A stretch of 64,000 nt of DNA. Origin: DATHBD01 sp035296325. GTDB taxonomy: Bacteria > Actinomycetota > Actinomycetes > Mycobacteriales > Micromonosporaceae. This document shows, in pieces, positions 51,595-60,248 of the stretch. The translations under genes and the position numbers were made by a program. Within the stretch, counting starts at the first letter, position 1; every line of letters begins with the position of its first letter. The notes under the pieces are model-generated. The model was given only the letters and a program-made list of their open reading frames with translations. It made no database searches and was not told the origin of the DNA. The DNA lies in assembly GCA_035296325.1 (NCBI GenBank), contig DATHBD010000037.1, positions 94,290-158,289 on the forward strand, read 5' to 3'.

Positions 51595-53547
51595 GTGGCA
51601 GCCCCGAAGCAGAAGCCAGGCGACTACAACGCATCGTCGATCACGGTGCTGGAGGGTCTGGAAGCGGTCCGCAAGCGGCCGGGCATGTACATCGGCTCGA
51701 CCGGCGAGCGCGGCCTGCACCACCTCGTGCAGGAGGTCGTCGACAACTCGGTCGACGAGGCGCTGGCCGGCTACTGCGACTCGATCGAGGTCACCATCCT
51801 CGCCGACGGCGGCGTCCGCGTCACCGACAACGGTCGTGGCATCCCGGTCGACATGCACCCGGTGGAGAAGCGGCCCACGGTCGAGGTCGTGATGACCGTG
51901 CTGCACGCGGGCGGCAAGTTCGACGGCAAGGCCTACGCGGTCTCCGGTGGCCTGCACGGCGTGGGTATCTCGGTGGTCAACGCGCTCTCCACGCGGATAG
52001 AGCTGGAGATCCACAAGGACGGCAGCGTCTGGCGCCAGCAGTACCTGAACTCCAAGCCGGGCAAGCTGGAGAAGGGCGAGGCGACCCGCCGCACGGGGAC
52101 CAGCGTCACGTTCTGGCCCGACGACAAGATCTTCGAGACGGTCACCTTCAACTTCGAGACCATCTACCGCCGGCTGCAGGAGATGGCCTTCCTCAACCGG
52201 GGCCTCACCATCGCGTTGGCGGACGAGCGCCCGGTGGAGGGCAAGGACCCCGCCGAGCAGAAGGTCACCTTCTGCTACAAGGGCGGCATCGCCGACTTCG
52301 TCCGGCACCTCAACCAGACCAAGAGCGCGATCCACAAGTCGGTGGTCGAGTTCGGTGCCGACGGCGATGGCATGTCGGTCGAGATCGCCATGCAGTGGAA
52401 CGAGTCGTACGGCGAGAGCGTGTACACGTTCGCCAACACGATCAACACGCATGAGGGCGGCACCCACGAGGAAGGCTTCCGTTCCGCGCTGACCAGCGTC
52501 ATCAACAAGTACGGCGCCGACAAGAAGTTCCTCAAGGGCGACGAGAAGCTCTCCGGCGAGGACATCCGGGAAGGCCTGGCCGCGATCATCTCCGCCAAGT
52601 TGGCCAATCCGCAGTTCGAGGGCCAGACGAAGACCAAGCTCGGCAATACCGATATGAAGGGCTTCGTGCAGAAGGTCTGCAACGAGTGGTTGGTGGACTG
52701 GCTGGACCGGAACCCGGCCGAGGCCAAGACCATCATCACCAAGGCGTCGCAGGCGGCCCGCGCGCGGATCGCCGCGCAGCAGGCCCGGAAGTTGGCCCGG
52801 CGCAAGTCCCTGCTCGAGTCCGGCTCGATGCCGGGCAAGCTGGCCGACTGCCAGTCCACCGACCCGCGGGTCAGTGAGGTCTTCATCGTCGAGGGCGACT
52901 CGGCCGGTGGCTCCGCGAAGCAGGGCCGGGATCCGCGGGTGCAGGCGATCCTGCCGATCCGGGGCAAGATCCTCAACGTGGAGAAGGCGCGCATCGACCG
53001 GGTGCTGAAGAACAACGAGGTCCAGGCGCTGATCACGGCGTTGGGCACCGGCATCCATGACGAGTTCGACCTCGAGAAGCTGCGGTACCACAAGGTCATC
53101 CTGATGGCCGACGCCGACGTCGATGGTCAGCACATCCAGACCCTGCTGCTCACCTTGCTGTTCCGGTTCATGCGCCCACTTGTCGAGCTTGGCCACGTGT
53201 ACCTGGCAGCCCCACCGCTGTACAAGATCAAGTGGAACAAGAAGGGCGACGACGCGGAGTACGCCTACTCCGACCGTGAGCGGGACGGCCTCATTCTGGT
53301 CCGCCAGGAGAAGCGCGCGAACGCCAAGCCGGACGATATCCAGCGGTTCAAGGGCCTCGGTGAAATGAACTACCCGGAGTTGTGGGAGACCACCATGAAC
53401 CCGGCGACCCGCACACTGCGCCGGGTCACGCTCGACGACGCGGCCACCGCCGACGAGTTGTTCAGCGTCCTGATGGGTGAGGACGTGGAAGCTCGGCGCT
53501 CATTTATCCAACGCAACGCCAAGGACGTGCGGTTCTTGGACATCTGA
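51595..53547 (+). CDS. gyrB: DNA gyrase subunit B
   Basis: This 650-residue subunit supplies ATPase and TOPRIM functions for negative supercoiling. Motifs include KRPGMYIGSTGERGLHHLV, VVDNSVDEALAG, GGLHGVGISVVNALS, EGDSAGGSAKQGRD and LMADADVDGQHI, and the C-terminal KGLGEMNYPELWETTMNP. GTG 51595 starts AAPKQKPGDYNASSI. It is 120 nt before gyrA. Confidence 0.97.
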   Translation: MAAPKQKPGDYNASSITVLEGLEAVRKRPGMYIGSTGERGLHHLVQEVVDNSVDEALAGYCDSIEVTILADGGVRVTDNGRGIPVDMHPVEKRPTVEVVMTVLHAGGKFDGKAYAVSGGLHGVGISVVNALSTRIELEIHKDGSVWRQQYLNSKPGKLEKGEATRRTGTSVTFWPDDKIFETVTFNFETIYRRLQEMAFLNRGLTIALADERPVEGKDPAEQKVTFCYKGGIADFVRHLNQTKSAIHKSVVEFGADGDGMSVEIAMQWNESYGESVYTFANTINTHEGGTHEEGFRSALTSVINKYGADKKFLKGDEKLSGEDIREGLAAIISAKLANPQFEGQTKTKLGNTDMKGFVQKVCNEWLVDWLDRNPAEAKTIITKASQAARARIAAQQARKLARRKSLLESGSMPGKLADCQSTDPRVSEVFIVEGDSAGGSAKQGRDPRVQAILPIRGKILNVEKARIDRVLKNNEVQALITALGTGIHDEFDLEKLRYHKVILMADADVDGQHIQTLLLTLLFRFMRPLVELGHVYLAAPPLYKIKWNKKGDDAEYAYSDRERDGLILVRQEKRANAKPDDIQRFKGLGEMNYPELWETTMNPATRTLRRVTLDDAATADELFSVLMGEDVEARRSFIQRNAKDVRFLDI

Positions 53548-53667
53548 GCCCCGACATCTGATCGGCCGCACCAACCGTCGGGCACGACGTCGGTGCGGTC
53601 ATGCGCGGATGTGTTGCAGGTATCCACAGCAGACCGGCCGCTGCCGGAGAACGAAAAGGGTTGACGG

Positions 53668-56600
53668 GTGACGGAGACGACAGGTCCGGTGGCGCAGGAG
53701 CCCGAAGACGGCGAACTCGGGGCGGACGGCACAGCCATCGGCATCCGTAGCCGGATCGAGCCGGTCGGCATCGACGTGGAGATGCAGCGGTCCTACCTGG
53801 ACTACGCCATGAGCGTCATCGTCGGGCGCGCGCTCCCCGACGTCCGTGACGGCCTCAAGCCGGTCCACCGCAAGATTCTGTACGCCATGTTCGACAGCGG
53901 CTACCGCCCCGACCGCGGGTACGTGAAGTGTTCCCGCGTCGTCGGTGACGTGATGGGTCAGTTCCACCCGCACGGCGACTCCTCGATCTACGACGCGCTG
54001 GTCCGGATGGCGCAGCACTGGTCACTGCGGTACCCACTGGTCGACGGCAACGGCAACTTCGGCTCACCGGGTAACGATCCGGCGGCCGCCATGCGTTACT
54101 GCGTGACCGGCGACACCTTGGTGCGGACGGCGCACGGCACGATGCGCATCGACTCCATCGCCGACGCCGCACCGAACACCGACACCGACATCGACCTGAA
54201 GATCCACGACCGCAACGGGGACCTGGTCCGGGCGACGACCCTGTTCCACTCGGGTGAGCACCAGACCCTGCGACTGCGTACCAGCGAAGGCTATGAGCTC
54301 CGTGGCACCCGCAATCACCCGGTGCTCTGCCTCGTCGACCTGGCCGGGGTGCCAACTCTGCTCTGGAAGTTGCTGGAGGAGATTCGTCCGGGCGACCGGG
54401 TGGCGCTGCAGCGCGTGGTCCCGACCGAGGTCGGGTATCCGTCGCTGGAAGCCGTGGAGTCGGCCATCGTGGCGGGAGCCTTCGTCAGCGAGGGATGGGC
54501 ATCGCCGTCGCGCGGCGGCTTCAACAACACCGACCGGGAGTACTTCAACCGCGTCGTCGCGGCGTACGATCTGGCGGTCGGTGGAGCACGGTATGTCTCC
54601 GAGCGCGTCATCGCCTCCGGCAGCACGCTGTTCGAGCTGGATATCCACGACATGACGGCGTTCCGCGGCAGCGTGCTCGGAGAACTCCTCGGAGCGCGCA
54701 GTGCCGCGAAGTTCGTTCCGGACTTCGTCTGGCAGAGCAGTCCGGCGGTGAAGCGGGCGTTCCTGCAGTCCCTCTTCGAGGGCGACGGCTCCTCCTCGCT
54801 ACTTCCCCGCAACACCATCCAGATCTCGTACTCCACCCGAAGCGAGCGGCTGGCCGGCCAGGTACACCAGCTCCTGCTCGAGTTCGGGGTCATCGCCAGG
54901 CTGTGCCGGTACGACAATGGCGAGATCAAAATCGTGATCACCAATCGCCGGGATGCGCGGATGTTCGCCCAAACCGTCGGCTTCCTTGGGCGTAAGCAGA
55001 CGAAGCTCGAGGCGGACCTCGCCAGGATCCCCCTGACCAGCACGGCGCTCAGCGATGATCACGTCCCGTTCGTGGCAGCGTTGATCCGACGTGAGGGCGC
55101 CGACCGCTGGACCGAGCGCGACTGGCTACGCCGGCACAACGTTGACCGGATTGAGCGTTGGGAACGTGACCGGGATGCGATCACCGCGCGGATCACCAAC
55201 GCCGACATCCGGGATGTCGTCGAGCCATTGGTGGATGGGCGGTTCTATTACGCCAGCGTTGCTGAGGTCGTTGCGGCCGGGGCGCAGGCGGTGTACAGCC
55301 TCCGGGTAGACACCGAGGACCACGCCTTTATCACCAACGGTTTCGTCAGCCACAACACCGAGTGTCGTCTCGACCCGCTGGCCATGGAAATGCTGCGGGA
55401 CATCGACGAGGACACCGTAGATTTCCAACCCAACTACGACGGCCGCGCCCGGGAACCAACCATCCTGCCGTCGCGCATCCCGAACCTGCTGGTCAACGGC
55501 AGTGCCGGCATCGCGGTCGGGATGGCGACCAACATCCCGCCGCACAACCTGCGCGAGGTCGGCGCCGCGGTGCAGTGGTGCCTGGACAACCCGGACGTGC
55601 CCGAGGCGGAGACGCTCGACCACCTGATCACGATCGTCAAGGGCCCGGACTTTCCGACCTACGGGCTCATCGTCGGCACCGGCGTGATCGAGGAGGCGTA
55701 CCGGACCGGGCGCGGCTCGATCCGGATGCGCGCCGTCGTGGACGTGGAGGAGGACACGCGGGGGCGCACCATGCTGGTCGTCTCCGAACTGCCGTACCAG
55801 GTGAACCCGGACAACCTCGCCGAGCGCATCGCGGACCTGGTCCGCGAGGGCAAGCTCGCCGGCATCGCGGACATCCGCGAGGAGTCCTCGGGCCGTACCG
55901 GCATGCGGCTGGTCATCGTCCTCAAGCGCGACGCCGTCGCCAAGGTCGTCCTGAACAACCTGTACAAGCACACCCAGCTCCAGGAGACGTTCGGCGCCAA
56001 CATGCTGGCGCTGGTCGACGGGGTGCCCCGCACGCTCAACCTGGCGCAGTTCCTGCGGCACTACGTCGCGCACCAGGTCGAGGTCATCATCCGGCGGACC
56101 AGGTACCGGCTGCGCAAGGCGGAGGAGCGCGCGCACATCCTGCGCGGGCTGGTCAAGGCGCTGGACGCCCTCGACGAGGTGATCTCGTTGATCCGGCGTT
56201 CGCCCACGGTGGACGAGGCCCGGACCGGCCTGATCCAGCTCCTCGAGATCGACGAGATCCAGGCCACCGCGATTCTCGACATGCAGCTGCGCCGCCTGGC
56301 CGCCCTGGAACGACAGAAGATCATCGACGAGCTGGCCCGGATCGAGATCGAAATCGCCGATCTGCTCGACATCCTGGCCAGGCCGGAGCGGCAGCGCAGG
56401 ATCATCGGCGAGGAGCTCGCCGAGATCGTCGCCAAGTGGGGCGATGAGCGGCGGACCAAAATCATCCCGTTCGACGGTGAGGTCTCCATGGAGGATCTCA
56501 TCGCACGGGAGGACGTAGTCGTTACAATCACCCGAACTGGATACGCAAAACGGACGAAGACTGACCTGTACCGGTCGCAGAAGCGCGGCGGCAAGGGCGT

Positions 56601-57453
56601 GTCGGGTGCCGCGCTGCGGCAGGACGACATCATCAACCACTTCTTCGTGTGCTCTACTCATGATTGGCTCTTGTTCTTCACGAACAAGGGTCGGGTGTAC
56701 CGGGCCAAGGCATACGAACTACCGGAGGCTAGCCGGACCGCGCGTGGCCAACACGTGGCCAACCTGCTCGCGTTCCAACCGGGTGAGCAGATCGCGGAGG
56801 TGATTCAGATCTCCAATTACCAGGTGGCGCCATACCTCGTGCTCGCCACAAAGGCCGGGCTCGTGAAGAAGACCCGCCTCGAGGAGTTCGACTCGCCGCG
56901 CACCGGTGGCGTGATCGGCATCAACCTCCGCGAGGACGACGAGCTCGTCGGCGCCGCGCTGATCGGCCCGAGCGACGATCTGCTGTTGGTGAGCCGGCGC
57001 GCGCAGGCGATCCGGTTCAGTGCCAATGACGAGGCCCTGCGCCCCATGGGCCGAGCGACCTCGGGCGTCATCGGCATGCGGTTCATCAGCGACGATGCCC
57101 TGCTGTCCATGGAGGTCGTCCGCGACGGTATGGACGTGCTTGTCGCCACCGACGGCGGGTATGCCAAGCGAACCCCGATCGACGAGTATCCGGTGCAGGG
57201 GCGCGGCGGCAAGGGTGTGCTCACGGCAAAGATCACTTCGCGGCGGGGTGGTCTGGTTGGCGCCGTCGTGATCAGCCCGGACGACGAATTGTTCGCGATC
57301 ACCTCGAACGGTGGTGTCATCCGAACTCCGGTGAAGCCTGTACGGCGCACCCGGGATCGGAACACAATGGGGGTCAAGCTCATGGACCTTCCGGAGGGTG
57401 TCACCATCGTCGCCATCGCCCGTAACGCCGACGAGCCGGACGAACAGGAATAG
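53668..57453 (+). CDS. gyrA: DNA gyrase subunit A, interrupted by an intein at the catalytic tyrosine
   Basis: The precursor is 1261 residues; without the 419-residue intein the subunit is 842. The cleavage domain has HRKILYAMFDSGYRPDRG and the quinolone region FHPHGDSSIYDALVRMAQ, with Ser at the E. coli 83 position. The intein is inserted directly after Tyr144 of AAMRY, which is the DNA-cleaving tyrosine, and before TECRLDPLAM. The C-terminal part has a GyrA box (QKRGGKGVSG) and the beta-pinwheel repeats. DNA cleavage is impossible without splicing. Confidence 0.97.
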   Translation: MTETTGPVAQEPEDGELGADGTAIGIRSRIEPVGIDVEMQRSYLDYAMSVIVGRALPDVRDGLKPVHRKILYAMFDSGYRPDRGYVKCSRVVGDVMGQFHPHGDSSIYDALVRMAQHWSLRYPLVDGNGNFGSPGNDPAAAMRYCVTGDTLVRTAHGTMRIDSIADAAPNTDTDIDLKIHDRNGDLVRATTLFHSGEHQTLRLRTSEGYELRGTRNHPVLCLVDLAGVPTLLWKLLEEIRPGDRVALQRVVPTEVGYPSLEAVESAIVAGAFVSEGWASPSRGGFNNTDREYFNRVVAAYDLAVGGARYVSERVIASGSTLFELDIHDMTAFRGSVLGELLGARSAAKFVPDFVWQSSPAVKRAFLQSLFEGDGSSSLLPRNTIQISYSTRSERLAGQVHQLLLEFGVIARLCRYDNGEIKIVITNRRDARMFAQTVGFLGRKQTKLEADLARIPLTSTALSDDHVPFVAALIRREGADRWTERDWLRRHNVDRIERWERDRDAITARITNADIRDVVEPLVDGRFYYASVAEVVAAGAQAVYSLRVDTEDHAFITNGFVSHNTECRLDPLAMEMLRDIDEDTVDFQPNYDGRAREPTILPSRIPNLLVNGSAGIAVGMATNIPPHNLREVGAAVQWCLDNPDVPEAETLDHLITIVKGPDFPTYGLIVGTGVIEEAYRTGRGSIRMRAVVDVEEDTRGRTMLVVSELPYQVNPDNLAERIADLVREGKLAGIADIREESSGRTGMRLVIVLKRDAVAKVVLNNLYKHTQLQETFGANMLALVDGVPRTLNLAQFLRHYVAHQVEVIIRRTRYRLRKAEERAHILRGLVKALDALDEVISLIRRSPTVDEARTGLIQLLEIDEIQATAILDMQLRRLAALERQKIIDELARIEIEIADLLDILARPERQRRIIGEELAEIVAKWGDERRTKIIPFDGEVSMEDLIAREDVVVTITRTGYAKRTKTDLYRSQKRGGKGVSGAALRQDDIINHFFVCSTHDWLLFFTNKGRVYRAKAYELPEASRTARGQHVANLLAFQPGEQIAEVIQISNYQVAPYLVLATKAGLVKKTRLEEFDSPRTGGVIGINLREDDELVGAALIGPSDDLLLVSRRAQAIRFSANDEALRPMGRATSGVIGMRFISDDALLSMEVVRDGMDVLVATDGGYAKRTPIDEYPVQGRGGKGVLTAKITSRRGGLVGAVVISPDDELFAITSNGGVIRTPVKPVRRTRDRNTMGVKLMDLPEGVTIVAIARNADEPDEQE
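54100..55356 (+). other. GyrA intein (class 1, with LAGLIDADG domain)
   Basis: This 419-residue insert begins Cys1 (CVTGDTLVR) and ends FVSHN before Thr+1. Block B is TRNH (Thr70, His73). Endonuclease motifs are AGAFVSEGW (Glu131) and LFEGDG (Asp229), both acidic residues present. The splicing parts resemble the M. xenopi GyrA mini-intein at the same site, which lacks the endonuclease (established). The endonuclease may be active. Confidence 0.95.
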
Positions 57454-57456
57454 CGG

Positions 57457-58629
57457 ATGACCGAGACACAGGCGAAGGCGGGCACCGCCTCGACCGACAA
57501 CGCGGATGCGCCGGCCGGGCAGGGGTCTGGAGACGCCACGGCCGCCAGGTCGGGCTCGCCGGAGCCGAGCGGCTCGGCAGAGACGAAGAAGGTTGCCGCG
57601 GATCCGGAGCCCGCGAAGCCCGCGGGCGCTCCGGCCAGCAGCAGCTCCCCCGGTGCGCCCGCTGCATCGGGCGGCGGGTCGTCCAGTGGTGCGTCCGCGT
57701 CCAGTGGTGCGTCGGCAGCTGGCCGCGCGTCGTCGGCAGCGAGCGCGCCGGGTCGGGCGAAGGACCAGGACGCCGGCGGGACCGGCAGGTCGGTCGGTCG
57801 GGCCAGTGTCACGCCGGATTCCACCGGCAACCTTCCCAGGTACACGCGTGCCTCCGGGATGCAGCCACCGCCGGACTCGCCAACCGCCGTGCCGGCGCAG
57901 TCGGCTGCATCCGGTCCGGGTGGCGGTGCCGGAGTGTCCGTCGGCAAGGCCAGGGTCGGAACTCCAGCGGGCAGCCCGGCAAGCGCTCCGCCCACGCCGG
58001 GCGGACGTCGGCCGGGCGGGATCGCCCCGCCGAGCCCTGCGCCGACGGGCGCGGTACCCCTGGGCGGATTGTCGGTCACCGGAGGGCCCCTGGGCGGCCC
58101 CGCGGTGGCACGGGCCAGCGTCCGGACGGGTGAAGCGACCGAGACCCGGCCGACCACCCTGCCGGCCGACCACACCCGGCCGGTTGCCGTGCCGCCCGGC
58201 TCCACCAGGGTCACCGAAGCGGTCCGCAGCGCCCGGGCGACGGTCGCCGCCGCCGCCGGCCGTGGTCCGCGCCGGGCCCGACTGCACGTCAAGCGCATCG
58301 ACCCGTGGTCGGTGATGAAGTTCTCGTTCGCTGTGTCGTTCGTGCTCTTCGTCGTCGTCATCGTGGCCACCGCCGTGCTCTACCTCGGCTTGGACGCCAT
58401 GAAGGTGTTCGACACCGTGAACAAGGCACTTGTCGACATGGTCGGCGCAACCGGCGGGACTGCCAGCGGATTCAAGATCACGGCTAAGGGCGTGATCGGC
58501 AGCGCGGCCCTGATCGGCCTGGTCAATGTCGTGCTCTTCACCGCCCTGGCGACCCTGGGTGCGTTCATCTACAACGTGTGCGCGGACCTGGTGGGAGGCA
58601 TTGAGCTCACGCTCGCCGAACGCGAGTAG
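57457..58629 (+). CDS. DUF3566 membrane protein
   Basis: This 390-residue protein has a disordered, Ala/Gly/Pro/Ser-rich first 260 residues and a C-terminal DUF3566 domain of about 110 residues: RRARLHVKRIDPWSVMKFSF, two membrane helices (VLFVVVIVATAVLYLG; IGLVNVVLFTALATLGAFI) and the end GGIELTLAERE. It starts 3 nt after gyrA, and this gyrA-DUF3566 order is standard in actinobacteria. Role unknown. Confidence 0.9.
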   Translation: MTETQAKAGTASTDNADAPAGQGSGDATAARSGSPEPSGSAETKKVAADPEPAKPAGAPASSSSPGAPAASGGGSSSGASASSGASAAGRASSAASAPGRAKDQDAGGTGRSVGRASVTPDSTGNLPRYTRASGMQPPPDSPTAVPAQSAASGPGGGAGVSVGKARVGTPAGSPASAPPTPGGRRPGGIAPPSPAPTGAVPLGGLSVTGGPLGGPAVARASVRTGEATETRPTTLPADHTRPVAVPPGSTRVTEAVRSARATVAAAAGRGPRRARLHVKRIDPWSVMKFSFAVSFVLFVVVIVATAVLYLGLDAMKVFDTVNKALVDMVGATGGTASGFKITAKGVIGSAALIGLVNVVLFTALATLGAFIYNVCADLVGGIELTLAERE

Positions 58630-58706
58630 CCGCAGCACGGGAGCGGACCGCGCGATACCGGTTTGGGACGGGTGACCCCGGTACGGTAACCTTCTGGTCG
58701 CGTGAC

Positions 58707-58780
58707 GGGGCTATAGCTCAGTCGGTTAGAGCGCAGAGCTGATAACTCTGAGGTCGCTGGTTCGATTCCAGCTAGCCCCA
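58707..58780 (+). tRNA. ileT: tRNA-Ile (anticodon GAT)
   Basis: A 74-nt cloverleaf with acceptor GGGGCTA/TAGCCCC, D-arm GCTC/GAGC, anticodon stem CAGAG/CTCTG with GAT at 58741-58743, and TPsiC arm GCTGG TTCGATT CCAGC. The discriminator is A; no CCA is encoded (CAC follows). Confidence 0.97.
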
Positions 58781-58815
58781 CACCTGTTCACCCGGTCGGC
58801 CGCGAGGGAGTCTGC

Positions 58816-58944
58816 ATGTTGAAGAAGCTGTTCCTCCTCGTCGGTGTGGTCGGGGCGGCAGCGTTCGTCGCGAAGCGTGTCAAGACGGCGAACGAGGAGC
58901 GCGCGTTGTGGCACGAGGCCACCACTGCTCCTGACCTTCGGTAG
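58816..58944 (+). CDS. DLW-39 family microprotein
   Basis: This 42-residue protein begins MLKKLFLLVGVVGAAAFVAK, one membrane helix, then KTANEERALWHEATTAPDLR. The short membrane helix plus the LW-E-AT end match the DLW-39 family, found between tRNA-Ile and tRNA-Ala after gyrA in actinobacteria. ATG 58816 follows GAGGGAG. It is too small for routine ORF callers. Function unknown. Confidence 0.85.
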   Translation: MLKKLFLLVGVVGAAAFVAKRVKTANEERALWHEATTAPDLR

Positions 58945-58988
58945 CTGGCCGGTCCGCCGGGCGGGTGCCAGACTGACGTAGTACGCCG

Positions 58989-59061
58989 GGGGCCATAGCT
59001 CAACTGGCAGAGCACTGCCTTTGCAAGGCAGGGGTTCGGGGTTCGAGTCCCCGTGGCTCCA
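58989..59061 (+). tRNA. alaT: tRNA-Ala (anticodon TGC)
   Basis: A 73-nt cloverleaf with acceptor GGGGCCA/TGGCTCC (one G-T pair), D-arm, anticodon stem CTGCC/GGCAG with TGC at 59022-59024, and TPsiC arm CGGGG TTCGAGT CCCCG. The discriminator is A; CCA is not encoded. Confidence 0.97.
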
Positions 59062-59261
59062 CATCGACGGTGATCGCTTGCTTGGCGACGACGTCCGGGT
59101 GCGGGTGCTGTGCAGTAGCCCCGCCGCCCCACGCCCTGATGGCCGGGGGTTTCCCGCGCTCGTGTCAGAGCGGAGATGCGGCTGGGTCAGGCCGCCGGTA
59201 CGCGACGAGTCATCGAAGACGGCGCAGGCAATCGCCGCGCCTACGACCCTCGCACGCCGAC

Positions 59262-59267
59262 TAGGGT
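59262..59267 (+). promoter_or_regulatory. Candidate -10 element for the TatA-like fragment gene
   Basis: TAGGGT lies 7 nt before GTG 59275, compatible with a leaderless transcript. Confidence 0.45.
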
Positions 59268-59274
59268 AAGAGTC

Positions 59275-59379
59275 GTGGATGTCAAGCCGTGGCACATCGT
59301 GGTGCTGCTCATTGTCGTCGCCATCGCTGCGTACGCAGCCTGGCTCCGCCGAGCCTTTCATCAAGGCCGTCGCCGGTAG
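59275..59379 (+). CDS. 34-residue TatA-like single-helix microprotein
   Basis: It reads (V)DVKPWHIVVLLIVVAIAAYA then AWLRRAFHQGRRR. The KPWHI-VVLL start is the usual beginning of actinobacterial TatA, but the amphipathic helix and tail are missing and there is no room for them downstream. It may be a decayed tatA remnant or an independent microprotein. A TAGGGT hexamer at leaderless spacing suggests it is expressed. Confidence 0.5.
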   Translation: MDVKPWHIVVLLIVVAIAAYAAWLRRAFHQGRRR

Positions 59380-59409
59380 ACAGTCCGTAGGTCGGGCCGA
59401 CCCATCCGG

Positions 59410-59790
59410 TGGCGCGGCCCGGACCTGCACCGACAAGCTCGCGGTGCAATCCCGGACCGCGTTCACCCTCGCCGCCACCCTGCGCTGAAATCATCCGAAC
59501 GTCAGTAGGCGGTTCCTCACTGTGCGCGAGATGCCGCCTACCCCCGTGACGCTCGAATCGCCTTGTCGTAGGTGAGCAGGTCGCCCATCGCGTCCTGGCT
59601 CTCAGTTCCACGTCCCGATTCCCCCGTACGTTCACGTAACCGGGCGAGGACGACCCTGTCTCCCCTGCAACAACATCCAGAGTGGCCGGTCGACCTTGAA
59701 CGAAGCGTGGGTGACTCTCGATGACTCTTGTGCCGACCTTGAATTCGCTGGTCCGGCGCGACGCGACACGCGGCTGGGAAGATCGCATGG
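59410..59790 (+). repeat. Diverged direct repeat, copy A
   Basis: This is copy A of a repeat of about 350 bp. It shares with copy B blocks such as CTGCACCGACAAG, CGTCAGTAGGCGGT, TGCCGCCTACCCCCGTGAC, CCTTGAACGAAGCGTGGG and TTGAATTCGCTGGTCCG, in the same order. A GTAGGCGG/CCGCCTAC stem is at 59505-59541. No convincing gene is found in it. Confidence 0.75.
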
Positions 59791-59910
59791 GAGCCGACCA
59801 CGCGCCCGGCACTTCGGCTTCGAGGTGAGCGGATCGCCATGAGCGACGCAGCGCGGGAACGCGGTCATTGTCGGTGGATGCCGCGTCCGGTGACCGGGCT
59901 GCGCGAGGTT

Positions 59911-60230
59911 CTGGCGCGACCTGGACTGCACCGACAAGCGCGCGATGTGATCCCAGGCCGCGCTCACCCTCGCCGCGACGCTGCTATGAGCTCATCCGAG
60001 CGTCAGTAGGCGGTCTCTCACGATGCGTGAGATGCCGCCTACCCCCGTGACACCCGAATCGCCTTTGCGCAGGTGAGCAGGTCTTCCATGAGAGGACGAC
60101 CCGGTATCCCTGCAACGCCATCCAGAGTCGTCGTTCCACCTTGAACGAAGCGTGGGAGACTCGCGGTGACTCTTGTGGGTATCTTGAATTCGCTGGTCCG
60201 ACGCGACAGGCGGGTGGGAACATCCGATGC
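59911..60230 (+). repeat. Diverged direct repeat, copy B
   Basis: Copy B of the repeat. Its central hairpin is better preserved: GTAGGCGG (60006-60013), TCTCACG/CGTGAGA (60016-60032) and CCGCCTAC (60035-60042). It ends just before the SARP regulator's ribosome-binding site, so it may be its promoter region. The remaining 59380-60248 sequence shows no supported gene. Confidence 0.75.
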
Positions 60231-60248
60231 GAGAGGTGCGGGGGTTGG

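Noticed and set aside
58989..59061. tRNA-Ala as the attachment site of an integrated element, since accessory DNA begins just after it
   Set aside because: No duplicated tRNA 3' end and no integrase were seen in the window; the boundary is suggestive only.
59309..59812. Minus-strand open frames in the repeat region (also 59984-60295) as duplicated genes
   Set aside because: They are out of step with each other, have no ribosome-binding site or domain, and the shared part is explained by the DNA repeat.
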